Assembly (NCBI GenBank): GCA_947846985.1
Contig: CANTUZ010000002.1
Location: forward strand, 58,050,885-58,114,884
Direction of reading: 5' to 3'
Origin: Fratercula arctica
Lineage: Eukaryota > Chordata > Aves > Charadriiformes > Alcidae
DNA length: 64,000 nt
Under the pieces are notes generated by a model. That model had not been told where the DNA came from, searched no databases, and saw nothing but the letters and a program-made list of their open reading frames with translations. This document shows positions 1 to 12,448 of this stretch, piece by piece; position 1 is the stretch's first letter; each line of letters opens with the position of its first letter. The position numbers were made by a program, and so were the translations under genes.

Positions 1-1394
1 ATTTTTCCATTTGATTTTGTTTTCTTTTCTCATCGCATGTGACTCAGCCCTCTCTTTGTGGGAATTGGGAAGAGCGATAAAGAGATCTCATCACTTTTAT
101 TCAATGTTACTCCCAGGGACCTCTGCTTAGATAGAAAAAGTGTTACTCAGTGTTACTTCCAATTTATCTGTGGCTTTTGCAGTTCATACAACACCAGCAA
201 AGTAGAAGACGGTGCTCCCAGATTTCACAAGGAGCTCAGGGACTGACTCACTGTATCACTGGGGCTAACGCCATAAACTTCGGGTGTCTCGATTCACACA
301 TGTGAAAATAAGTGACTAAACACTTCCTGGTTCCTACTTTGCTGGAAGATAGCGACATTTAATGGCTGCAGAATTCTCTGACAGCCTAAGAAGTAATTTT
401 ACTAAGGTATAAAATTGCCCGTGTGCAGTACACGCATGTTAAGAGGCATGACACTGTCCCGGGGAAAAAAAAAAAGTATTTTGCAGCCTGGCACAGGGTG
501 TGTTGTAGGACCAGCAGCATAATTACAGCAGCCGCAGTTGGCACTTATTAGAAAATTAAAGCAGCTGTTAACAGGTCATTAATAATCTGTGACTACCTGC
601 CTTAATAGTATTCTTCAGTCAACAGGCATGAGGGTGAGGGGGTGGAGGAAACGGTCACACCTTCTTCCAAGTCACTGTAGAAGGCTGATACCCTTATTTT
701 TCATCACTTTGTAATCTGCTTGTTTACTTCCCTCCTGGTGTCTCTTGTGGCTGGCTCTTCTCTCACTGCTAGCTCTCACACCAAAGGACTGCAAGGCTCT
801 TGGCCAGGGAAGCCAGCAGCCGCACCTGCAACAGCCAGTCCCAGGGGAAAGCCAGCCTTCTCTGCGGTGTCCTAGCCTGATAGCTGTCTCCCTGCTGTTC
901 TGAGTTGCCTCTAAACACCTCTCCTGAGCGTGTGCTCCTACTTTTGAAGATTATTTTGTCTGCAAGGCATCCCCTGTCCATTTACAACACACTACAGTTT
1001 GTTCTCTCGCGTCTTGCTCCTTGCCTTCCATGTGTAGGCAGATGGTTGGAGGAGGAGAGAAAAGCAACTTGTTTCCCAGCTTCTTCAGACAAACACACGC
1101 TCTCCAGAGCAGACAGATGCCTTAAAGTCAGATCCAGGGCATCAATTCATCTTTTGGGTTCAGCTGTAGCATACAAAGCATTTGCTGGCTCTGGTCTAAT
1201 GCTTTTTGACATTGTCAGGCCCCCTTCAGTGAACTACTGCCTTGTAACCAACTTGACAGCAAGTATTGTTCTACATTTATTAATACCGTACGTGCTATCT
1301 TCAAACTGACATGTTCCAAGGCCAGGCATCAGCTGTGCTCAGCTCTGGCTTTGAAAAAAATGTTCAGAAAACAGCACAGACCTCCTGCTGCTAA

Positions 1395-1415
1395 TAAGTA
1401 AATAAATAAATAAAA
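1395..1415 (+). repeat. (TAAA)n microsatellite
   Basis: About five units of 'taaa/aata' in a short perfect array. Confidence 0.85.
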
Positions 1416-1683
1416 ACATGCCTTTACCATGCTGCTGCCACACCTTTTTACCCTTTCAATCTCAATTTTGCAATAATTTTTTCTTCTCCTGGGGGTCTTA
1501 AAATTTGAAGTACCCACTTCCCTGCACCTTCCCCTTTTTGGCTTCTTTAGGAAAGGGCTTTTTTTTTGTTCCCCACCAGTCTTCTTTCAATTTATTCCTT
1601 TCTCTCTTTTGGATACGAACCTAAATTCCAGAAACTTGAATCTACATAAAAGTTAATTAACTTCAGGAACTGTTTTTCCTCTC

Positions 1684-1700
1684 TTTTTTTTTTTTTTTTT
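1684..1700 (+). repeat. T run
   Basis: Seventeen T bases in a T-rich stretch. Confidence 0.9.
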
Positions 1701-2790
1701 GAATGCAGATTTTATTTTTTTTACTGTAGCCACTGTAATTTTCTATTATTTTTAAAATGTTCAGCTTAATGGGTTATGTTTACTTAGTCAATAAGCTGAT
1801 GATGCCCATGACGGGAGTAGAAGTGTTTGGTTAGCAGCAGGGAGGGAAAAAAATCAATAACTCCAAGCATTTGGCAGCTTTGTGGGCAGGAAATCATTTG
1901 TATTCTCTGGTTTAAATCAATGACCTTCTTTTCTTTGCTGTTCCAACAGGAAATTATAAACTCTGTGAACACTATTTGCATAGTGCCTTCTGCAGTACAC
2001 TTGCATATGCCTGGGCAAAACAATATGTTAACCCTAGCAGTGCTTCTCTGAGGTCTGTGTTAGAGAAAGCTGAGTGCTTTAGCATAGAGCTTTTCAGCTG
2101 CAGGCACTTGGAAGCAGAGGCAGAATAGAGCAAGATGTGAAAAGAGCTCCTTTTCCACTTCCAATGGCACCATCAAAAAATGAAGGCATTATTATTTGAT
2201 GACATGGTTGTTCACTGCAGAGTATGAAAAAATGCAGCCTTTGTAACTTGGCAAGATGTTGTATTTTCAGTATTTCAGTTCAGCAAGACTGAAATCTGCT
2301 ACTTCTACGTTAAAGCAGCAATTGCACTTTCGTATCTTGCGTGTCAAGGTTGCCCTAATTGCCAGGTATGGTTCGAAAGAGCTGCACCTTTGCTTGAACT
2401 CAGCATTACAGAGTTTATCCTTGTGAAAGTTTCAGCCTCCTCTATCCTGCCCTTTTGCTAAATGCACTTAAGGAAGAAAAACAAACTGCTACCTTGTCTT
2501 GCCATGCTGATGGGAAGCCATTCCAGGAAGGTGACGTTCTGAGAAAAGGCAGTGTTGAGCCTGGCACTGAACTTGCCTTCTTACTTCTTCTACTGCCCAC
2601 CACTGCATTAAGTCCAGCTCAGCTATTTCTTAGCATGTAGGAGAGCTGGCATTCAAGAAGAAAAGCTAGTCACAGGAGATGGAGCAGGTGAGTGTCCCTT
2701 TTTTCTATGTTTCCCCCAGTGTGATCACAGTGCAGCCCAAAGTCTAGGATTCTTGTCTATGGCCAGAGTTAAGTGTTGCAGCTTGTAGCA

Positions 2791-2806
2791 CCAGCAAGTG
2801 GCACTG
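2791..2806 (+). promoter_or_regulatory. CTCF-like motif
   Basis: CCAGCAAGTGGCACTG differs from the CTCF core at one strongly conserved position (A for G at position 7). It is otherwise full length and lies on the plus strand in a stretch without genes. Confidence 0.2.
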
Positions 2807-3402
2807 TAAAGCTCCTGGATCTAAACACCCCTTGATGTGCTTATCTTCATCCCATGCAGGAAAATGACATGGTAAATCAGTCTGAAAAACATGATTATAA
2901 CCCCAGAAACCACCAAGGCCTCAGTAGTCTGCACTGAAATTAAATGTCACAAAATTCAGGCATTCAGATTTCTCTGCTTTGCTTTTGCACATGACAAGTC
3001 CTTTCACAGTAGTTCTCAGCATCCCTCCTGTGCTCCCAGTGCCACTGGCACAAAGCTGTAGTCATCAGGTGATACTTGAAGTATATTTATTAGTTATGTC
3101 ACAGCTCTCCCTCCCTAAACCAAAAAGGATAGGAATATTACTCAGAGTGATTGAAGTGGAAGTAATATGCATTCTTGCACTCCTGCTTTGTTTCTATTAA
3201 TTTGCCAGATACAAGGTTGCCCATCCTGACCCCATAAGCATTTCATTCCTTCCCACTAAGCTCTACAAGCTTGTTGGGGTCCCTTCCAGAGCTTCCGACT
3301 GATGGAGCACCCTTTTCATTTCTAAAATTTGCTGTTCCTGATTGACGGGCACCACCAAGAAAATCAAGTGCCTCACCTTCTCATTGACAAGAGACCAAAG
3401 CA

Positions 3403-3782
3403 GCATCACAGTATCACAGAAGGGTTGAGGCCAAAAGGGACCTCTGGAGGTCACTTTGTCCAATCCCCCTACTCAAACAGGGTCACCTACAGCCAGTTGC
3501 TCAAGACAATGTCCAGATGACTTTTGAGTATCTCCAAGGACGGAGACTCCAACACCTGCCTGGGCAACCTGTGCCAGCACTTAGTCACCCTCACAGTGAA
3601 AAAGTGTTTCCTGATGTTCAGAGGGAACCTCCTGTGTTTCAGTTTGTGCGCATTGCCTCTGGTCCCATCACTGGGCACCGCTGGAAAGAGCCTGGCTCCC
3701 TCTCCTTCACACTCTCCCTTCAGGTATTTACATACATTGGTAAGATCCCTCTCAAGCCTTCTCTACTCTGAATAGTCCCAGA
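3403..3782 (-). mobile_element. CR1 LINE 3' fragment, antisense
   Basis: The left end 'atcacagtatcacagaa' is the reversed CR1 tail, followed by the antisense 'gggacctctggaggtca' block. Further on come 'tgcctgggcaacctgtgcca', 'agtgaaaaagtgtttcctgatg' and finally 'tctactctgaatagtccca'. This is the standard order of the last ~380 bases of a bird CR1. Frames crossing it are not genes. Confidence 0.85.
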
Positions 3783-6473
3783 AAGCAGACTGCTAAATCG
3801 AAGGATGAATTGGGTAGCTATTGCTCAGTTGACTTTCTGCTACTGTGTGGCTCAAAAGCAAAAACGCCTTTCTTTCCCTGTTGCTTCTCCTCCCTTCCCC
3901 ATGCATACATCTCCTAAGTGTCACGCTGTCACCTTTTCCCATTGAAGACCACATACCTGGAATCTTTCCATATCGCAACAAGAAATGTTTTACTCTGCAA
4001 CGATGTGCAAATAGAATAACTCATGCCATAAATATGAACTTGTTTGGTTAGTTTTAGGCTTTGGACTGATTTGTGAGTGATTTATGATTACGTATGAATA
4101 AAGCATAATCAGAAACTGTGGAGTGATAGTGGTGTAGGTACAAAGAGGAGAGCTGCTCCTGTTACACGTGGGAACATATGGCCATAATCTAATTCTTTTG
4201 AGGTTGTGAAAGGTGTGCTATGTGACTAATTCATTTCACTAATATATGACAAGCCACTTTCATAATGGAAAAAATTACTTTCCTAGATAATTTGTTTTTC
4301 AACAACTTATCATAGTTGTTACCCTCCTAAGGGTGTACATTTTCCACTATGCAGTAAACTGGTATGGAATAAAAAATGCTGATAGACTCAAAAAATGCAT
4401 TTAGCTTCAAAACAGAAGTTTGTGGGTTTTTGTTTTTTTAATATATATAAGCTACGGTCTTTGAGGTTTTTGGTCAGAAGACAACCATGTGTTTCATGTG
4501 GCCTCTGTTTACAAAATGGAAAATATAATTATTTCTGGGGAAAAGAAACTAGATTACACTGCAGGAAAAGGAGATTTAGTGCTGCAATGTTCAAGAGTAT
4601 TCAGATGGAAATACAGCTCCAGACTCTGTATTGAATTTAGGGCACAGATTTACCAACTGCTTCTGTTCTTGCATTGCACTTAAACATACTGCTGTATTCG
4701 TACTGAATTGAATGGGCTTTGCTGTAGAGGTAAAAAGCAAGACTCACTCTCTTTTGAGTTTAATACAGGATATTGACTTTGCCAACTTCAGTAAAGTACT
4801 TCTTGATATATACTACTATAAGCAAGAGCAAAGCCAAGAATGTACCTCAAAGTGCAACAGAGTTCAGATATGTATTTAATCTTTGTTAAATGAAATGTTT
4901 TGAATGAAATGCACTATTCACTGCTCTTACCATTCTCTCTGTAAATGCACTGTGAAATGGCTTGTGGTGGCTTTTTTTTTAATAACCTTTATAATATTAG
5001 TAATGAGGACTCATAGACTCCAAACGTTACTCTCCTCATGTTATGCTTCTTCAGTGTAAATCCAATCACTTTAAATGAGGTATAACTTGGTACCAGAGGA
5101 GACAGAATTGGCTATTTTACTCTGTGTATGTATAAACAATAAGATAGCAGAATTGTCTGATAGAAATACAGAGCTAAAATTTACCAGATCTGCTTCTCTG
5201 CACAGAAGAGAAGCAAAACTTCCTCCTTTCCTGCCCTCTATATTGGGATCCATTAGACACACCCTCAAGTGTCTTATTTGTTCTTTCCCATTTGTGTTGG
5301 CCATTCCTTTCTAACAGGCCATTCTTCTCCACCCAAGACAAGCAGCTAGGCAAGCAACTGGTGCTATACCCTGGCCTAGCAGTTCCTATAAGCATGGGAT
5401 TTTCCCCTGGGGATATTTTGTCTGGGCCATTTTAACATGCAAAGGTCTTACTGAAAGAAAGAACTGGCCCTACAAGGTCTGGATGCCTTGCTGAGAGATG
5501 AATATTAGTTAGCATATATAATATCCAGTACTGATGGGGAAAGTAAGAAAGCAACCAATCATTTTTAACTTATGCAACAAGCTGCACTCCTCTGTGTTTT
5601 CCCCCAAACCTGCTTGTTAACTATAATTCAGTATGTGCCATTTGTGCTTTATGGGACTAAGAGTCTAAACCAGTTTACTGGTGAAAGTAACAACTTTCTC
5701 ATTAAACGTTAATGGCGATGTTTTAATTAGTCCCAGGGTTCTGGTAGAAAGTTAAGTCCTTCCTTCAATAACCAGCAGTTACAGATGCAGTAAGTGTTAA
5801 TAACCTAATAGGAAGCAAACTAGGCAGGCGTACATTCCATCGCCCAGAAAATGGATTTCACGTAGCTTTTTGATGGACTGTTCACACTTTAAACCAAAAA
5901 AATGGTTGATTTTTAAAATGGAGAGTTGGGCTGTTTGCAGCACCTAAAGCTGCAGCCCCATCATGTTGTTTCCCATTTCTCTCAGATCTGATGTTTAAGG
6001 TGCTCCCTGATACACAGTTTGAAACTAAAAATGTCACCTGGTTTAGGGATGGGGAGGGGAAGAAATTTAAACAGCAGCAGCCATTCTTAGACTTTTAGCA
6101 ACTGTGCTCAGATGCCAAAAGAACAAACATAACAAATCACAAGACATTTAAATAGCTTTTTTTTCTGATAGGAGCTTTTCAAGCCACAAATTGACTTTCA
6201 TAAAGAAGTAAGAGGGTTATGTGGGAATGGGAAAGGGCTGTGTATGTGAGTGTGACACCAGAAAGGATTTAGTGGGAACAGTAAAGGAATAAAGTTGTAT
6301 AAAATGCTGGCCTAAAGGCCAACTGGAGCAACCAGCTGGTTTTCATCTCTATGCAAAAGAAGAGCAGACAGTTACACTGCCCTTCCTCCCCCATCTCTCT
6401 AGCCACCAAGGTTTTAGCTGGGGGAAACTTTCTCTTAAACAGAGACCAGAAAATTGCAAGGAAAACTCAAGAT
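3783..6473. other. Non-coding stretch
   Basis: AT-rich, with no gene recognised. The only repeat hint is the possible MIR remnant near 4.5 kb. Confidence 0.6.
4480..4550 (+). mobile_element. Possible MIR-type remnant
   Basis: 'ggcctctgtttacaaaatgg' followed by 'aaaatataattatttct' resembles the MIR 'cctc.gtttcc..aaatgggaataat' segment. Confidence 0.3.
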
Positions 6474-6640
6474 GAGGTTTTTGAAAGGTTGCTACATCTT
6501 TCACGATACAGTAACCTTAAGGGATACTCTAGGGAGACTGTATCCTGGATAGAGAGGTTTTTGAAAAGCCACTGTCTCTTTAGAGATACAGTAACCTTGA
6601 GGGATACTGTATCTTTAGGGATAGAGAATTGTCTCTTTGA
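6474..6640 (+). repeat. 80-base tandem duplication
   Basis: 'gaggtttttgaaa' starts at 6474 and again at 6554. The units then share 'gatacagtaaccttaaggga' / 'gatacagtaaccttgaggga' and 'tactctag' / 'tactgtat'. There are two units of 80 bases about 80% identical, with a partial third ('ctgtatctttagggatagag') inside the second. No protein or known repeat family is recognised. Confidence 0.75.
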
Positions 6641-9600
6641 TCAATAACATCCCTTTCTGATCCTTGTTGTTCTACCCTAGTAAAAAAACAAGACTGCCAC
6701 TTTATTCACTTAAGTAACTGCCCAGCTTAGAAGATGTCTTTTGCACTTTCCAGTTTAGGAAGGAAACTGAAGTTGCACAAAGAAATCTTGAGCTTTTGTC
6801 ATGGCTAAGAAGTAAGACTGTTTTTGGCAGTGGGCAGGGCTTTTCCAGTGATCCACTGCAGTTTTCCAGGCTCAGCACTGCTGTAACTGAGGGAGTTCTT
6901 GAAATGCAACCCAACATCAGCACAGTGTGTACTGATAAGACCTCATTTACTGTAGTTTTAGTACAACAGGGAGAGATCCGGCAATATGAGTGTCAGTTAC
7001 ACAGCATTGTGCTCTAACGATTTTTCCCCTGGCTTGGTTTAAAACAGTTGTATGATAAGCTGATAACTATAATTATTTTAAACTCAATCATGTAATGGAT
7101 GCAGGCTTCTGAGGCCTGACTTACCGTATTCAGACTGAAGCTCAGTATCTATGGCTTGAATTTTAGGCAGCTGAGGAAGGAGGGAGTGTTATTTGTCCTG
7201 TAAAGCACTTGGCGTAACAACAGGCTTTTTGGTGCCGCTCCTCTAAAATGGTGGTTCAAGATCGCTATCACTTGGTAGCCTCACTCCAGCTGAAAGCTCT
7301 CCTGACAGCTCTTATCCAGACTCCACCTAGAACAAAAGAGAAAATACAAAGAAGTGGGTATGTAGCACAGGCAGAGGAAGAGGAAGAATATTCAGACATT
7401 CCTAAGGATTAAATAGGTCCCTCCACCTCCCACTACAAGAGAATATCTAGTATTGTCAGTCCTACTGCTTCTGTTTTCCTTATAACCAATTTACAGTAAA
7501 GCGAGAAGTTAGCACATGACATTTTGACGTGATAGTAGTCCCATCAAAAATATTAGGGATCTCCTGCAGCTTTGTCCAGCCTTATTCACAAAAAACTTAT
7601 GAAAATAACCGCACATTCTTTTGCATGAGACCATGCCTACTGGCTGTCTGACAGTGCTAGCAGTATTTATAAAAAGGAGGTAACAGATCATGTATTTCAG
7701 TCCTACAACTGAATATAATTTTCATAATAAACATTACTTCTGTACAGTTCTTACTGTGTTGTTAATAATGAGAATAAATCCACAATAGCTCATGTGCTGG
7801 GACTTCTTGTTTATCGGTTTATCAAATTTTTATAAATTAGCCTACCTGAAAACAGCTACATTCATTCTTCTAATGGCACTTTGTGTTTACCAGTGTCTGC
7901 ATGTGCAGCATTTTGCTCCGTACATGTACTAGAGGAACAAAGTGCTCGGGTTCTTAAAGATGAAATATTTCAGGCTGCAGTCAAGACCTTTAAACTAGTA
8001 AGCTCTGTGAGAACTGGAATAAGAAAAACTGGGATGCTCCAGATTTGGGTGTCTTGGAGTCTCCAAGGCCGACTGAAAGCCCAGTTCCCTGCAGCCCTTC
8101 CCCTGCATTGAAGATCCAGACTCTCTTCAGTATCCAGCCACCTGCTTCCATAAAATTCTAGTATCTTCAATATCTCAAAGACCCTGTGCCGCTCTGTCAG
8201 GTCTGTTACAACAGGGAGGGAGGTTCCCAAACTATATACACAGATGCGGACACATGCACAACACACATGCCGAGAACAGTCATTTCCGTAGGAAACCAGG
8301 ATGAAATATGTGCAAGTCAGTCAATACAAAGCCAGGCAATTTTCAAGACAGCTGTTAAAAAGCTTGTTAAACATTTGCTAAACTCGAGGAATGGGACTGC
8401 GAGCTTGTAACAGAACTGCGTACCACTGCATCCCAACAGCAGCCTCTTGAGGACTCCCAACATGCGGGAGTTAACGTTAAAGTATCACCATGAACAGCCC
8501 CAACAGAAATGAGACTTTCATCCATTGGTCACTCAGCCTTTATTAATAGGACTCTTTTCAATTAAACTTCAATGACATCTTTTGAAAACAACTTTTACAC
8601 CTACTGTATTTCTTTTGGACAAAGCAATCTGCTCAGCTGTATTCCGAGCTGTATGTTTTGTTTTTCCCAGCCTGCTGGCAGCCACAGCTACTTAGAAAAA
8701 GAGTAAGTTATGTCAACTGCTAGGATTTTCTGCGGTACATATTACATCACCTTTCCTGAGAAACTTGTCTGAGCAGATCTCTTTTCTTGCTTTCTTCTTT
8801 CATAATGTCCTTCACATTCCTCTTTCAATATTTATTGTTCTCTCTGTGGAAGTTAGTTGCTGGCATAGAAGGAAAGGTTACATAGCGAAAGGGTCATTAA
8901 TGGAGCTTTTTTTCTCCCTATCCCAAGCTTCTAGAGAGAAAACTGTAGAGTGTGACACCTTTAGAGAAAGGTTTTCCTTTAGGAAAAAAAACTACAGCAT
9001 TCATTGCTGGTTTCAGAACAAGAAAGGGAATTTGTACCGTAAATTACCTCGGCCATTTTAATTCTAACAGTGAAGAAGTAAGGAGGAGAAAGAGCAGAAG
9101 ACAAAACAAAACAAAGATAGCAAATCATGCTCTGACGCAGGTAGAAAGCCAGATTCCTAAATTTTACCCTCATCCTTGCCACTGTGGTGACTGTGCCCCT
9201 GTTCATATTGCTCTGTGCCTCTGCTTGCTTCTTTACGAGTCCTGGTCCTTATGAAATGGTCTTGGCAATCAACAGTCATACACCTTTCAATATGTCCTCT
9301 AGATAAAATGTACCAATTGAAGTCTGGTCCAGAGACAACTGAAGGTGCTGGGAGCCTGCCCAATTCACGTCCATAGACCTCAAAGTAGGCAATGTAAAAA
9401 CAAAGTACATTAAGTTTGGGGACAGGATTTGGAATAAGCTGGGAATGGAGCCTCAGGAAAAAAAGATAAATATTTCCAACCTTTTGTGTATAAACTTGGA
9501 TGGCTTAATATACATGCTCACCAGTGCGAACACATGCACACACGTGTGTGAGCTGGCACGAGAGGCAGCTGCTTGCTGTTTGTTTATGCGGGCTCTTTTA

Positions 9601-12448
9601 CAGTCCCTCACTGCAGCAAGGCAGTGCGTGCAGTAGACTAGTAGCGTCCGTTGGAGGGCATCAGCTCAAAAGCATGGTAAAGGATGCTTATTTTGAGTAA
9701 AGCTAAATGGCTGACCATGAAGTTGGGAGGTATCTTCTATTCAAATGCAGCTCCTTCTTCTAAACACAGTGGCTCCCACATGACCTTCTTGAGTAGTTTG
9801 AGTCTTTCTATACAAACAATGGAGAAGGAAATCTAATTCCCTCCCTGTCTAGGAAAGGAAACACAGTTAAATGAACACTGTTAGCAAGGGCAAGCATATT
9901 ATCTCTGCCTGTTTGAGAGACCACTGAGGGTGAACAAAATCTTTTCATTAGCTGTAGTAGAGTCTTTTTTACACTCCATTTGAATGATCTGGTTTGGATT
10001 AAGCATTTCTTGAAAAACACACTGCTTTTACTCCCAAAGCATCTTCCGTTCCATGGGACTTGGTAATGCTTCTATTTAGCAAAATGCTGAATGATCTTTG
10101 TCATGTTTAACATGAAGTGTAGCTGAAGCACCCTGTTCCCCTGCAGTAGTGCTCTCTGGACCTCTGTTTTTTAAGGGATCTGTGAAAAATCAACAGAAAA
10201 AATGCAAGCAAGCTATTTTGAGCAGGCTTAAATTCAGTACAAATAGCTCCTCATCTTTACTGGAAAACTTTTAAAGGAGCCAAAAAAACAACAACAACAA
10301 AAAGAATTCAAACCCACTGTGCTTCAACAGTAAAATCGTCTAAAATTAGCTTAATCCTTTTAGGATCAGCAATCTGGGCAGATAACTAAAGCAATGGATA
10401 ATAAAATGGCCAAGCACTGGACACTCAGTTAATGTATCAGCATGCTGGTGATGGTATATAAACAATGCTAACAGAACAGGAAATTATTAAAGCAGAATGC
10501 AATACTTCATTTGCTCTTCAGCTGGGATTACTGCTTAGGAAGTCACTAATACACATTCATAATGAATACTAGAAGCGAGCACAGGCAGAAACTTGCCTTT
10601 TACCCAAATGAGTATGACTAGTGCTGAATGTTTCTCTTACTAATCTTTTTTAGAGCCTGAACTTCACTTCCAGAAAGGCAAGATTATTTGGGAGGTTCCA
10701 TTTTCACACTTAATTGCAGAATCAGGCACATGGAGCTTTTCCAGGAGCTCTTTGGGTTTTGGTTTCTTCCGAGTAGAAAGAACATCAAAGAGTAACAAAG
10801 CCCAAAGCACCTGCTCCGAACTTGGTTTGCCAACCTGTCAGTTGTGTGTTGGATTGGGAATTTCCTTCTCTCTTCTGGAAGGTAGAAGGGAGGGGGAGGG
10901 GGGGAGGGAAGGAAAACTAGCCCAAAGTATTATTCTGTTCTTGTTCCAGTTGATCTGTTTAGGATTTTGTCACTGGCCTCTGCCAGACCAGGAAAGGCTT
11001 CAGTGTATGAGAAACAGCACTAAGAGATCAGATCGGAAGGGGATGTACCAGACTAGTAGATGCAGTATGGGGTCCCTGGCATGGTCAGCCCTTCCCATGG
11101 TTCAGTGTGATTCCCCTGCCCCTTTTGACAGAAACCACTCACAACACCACGAGATTACTTTCCCACTTTTCCTGTCTTAGGAGTCTGAGATGATGAGGCA
11201 GCTGCCTCGTGCCAGCTGATTGGGAAATGTTAGGCATGAGGTGTGTCTTCTAGAAGGTCTGAATCAGGATTGCAATGCTCAAGTCAGATGCCTAAATTAA
11301 GGAGGCGGTCTCAATCCAGACTACCCTTCCTGAAATGCCACAGGTGCTTATTTTCCACTTGCCTTTTCAGTTACTATGGATTTCTGATAGAAAGGGATGA
11401 TACAGTAACTTCATTTCTAAAGCAACAAAATATGCTGTAATGAGACATTCAGTAACGCTGCTGAGGAGCACCCACGTATGATGGGCTGCTATCACAGGTA
11501 AAACCAACTGGGTTAGTAACAGACCTGGAAGCTGTGTCTTCTACAGAGAAAAGGCAGACTCGGGAGAAACAAAAGGACGTGAAATAGAAAGGGAACTTCT
11601 GACCACACTTTGGCCCCCCATCTTCCATTTTTACCCCTTCCTCTCCTCCCGCTCCATCTCTTGTCCTCCTGCCCTTCTGCAAAAATCCAAAATGGCACTG
11701 GTCGTGTTACAACTACGGATCATTTGTCAAGGATTTGTCTCCTCCCTCTCTGTATGAGCTAGTTGTTCCCAGCAAGCTTTCTGGGGTGATGAGTCAGTGG
11801 CTCAAAGAACTGACAGATTAGATGTGGTATTTATTTTCTTCTGCTTTTTTTTTTAGCATGGCAGTCTCCCCCATCCACAAGCATAGAGGAAAGGGTAATC
11901 AAACATACTGTAGCTGGCAACTCCAAGGATAACGTCCACAAAACCTGCAGCTTCCAGTAAAAGCCTTGTATTTTTTGTATTCTTTTTTGGTACCAGGCAT
12001 TGCTGGATGTTTACTCAGCAACACACTGTGTTAAAAGTTGCAACATTCATCTTTAAACATTAATTATCAAGGCATGATTGCTTCAAAAATCCATTGCCTG
12101 AGGCCAGGGCCTAGGAAGTGGAAAATGTAATTTCAGAAAGAGATGAGAACAAATGCTGAGCCTTTTAATTGCAGGTTAGTACAAATGACTAACAGTAAAG
12201 CAAAAATCATTTGGATGTATTTGTTGTTCCAAATGTTGAATTCAAAACTTAGCAGTGAGTTGCCTGGGGTTTGTTTTTTTTTCCCCTTCTCTTCTGTCTG
12301 TAAAAGTCAGAGAAGCTGGTGAATTTTGGAGAGGTGCAGGAAGTACATTTCTAAAAATTCAGTTAAAATCTTTTCCTAGATTGGAAGAAAGAAAGAAAAT
12401 AAGAAAAGCCTAAATGAGGCATGCAAAGTCAGGCAATAGTTGCAATAG
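6641..12448. other. Non-coding stretch
   Basis: No gene recognised. A 142-codon frame at 10752-11180 crosses the purine-rich G tract and has no recognisable domain. A 14-base palindrome cacacacgtgtgtg (9537-9550) contains an E-box. Confidence 0.55.
10888..10912 (+). repeat. G-rich tract with G-quadruplex potential
   Basis: Four runs of three to seven G are separated by single A bases ('gggaggggg', 'agggggggaggg'). Confidence 0.85.

Larger units (their letters stand above)
1..3402. other. Non-coding stretch
   Basis: No gene recognised. All open frames are short (under 135 codons), without splice-supported homology. It holds the two simple repeats, a 14-base palindrome 'aagttaattaactt' at 1650-1663 and the weak CTCF-like site, each described elsewhere. 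Confidence 0.6.
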
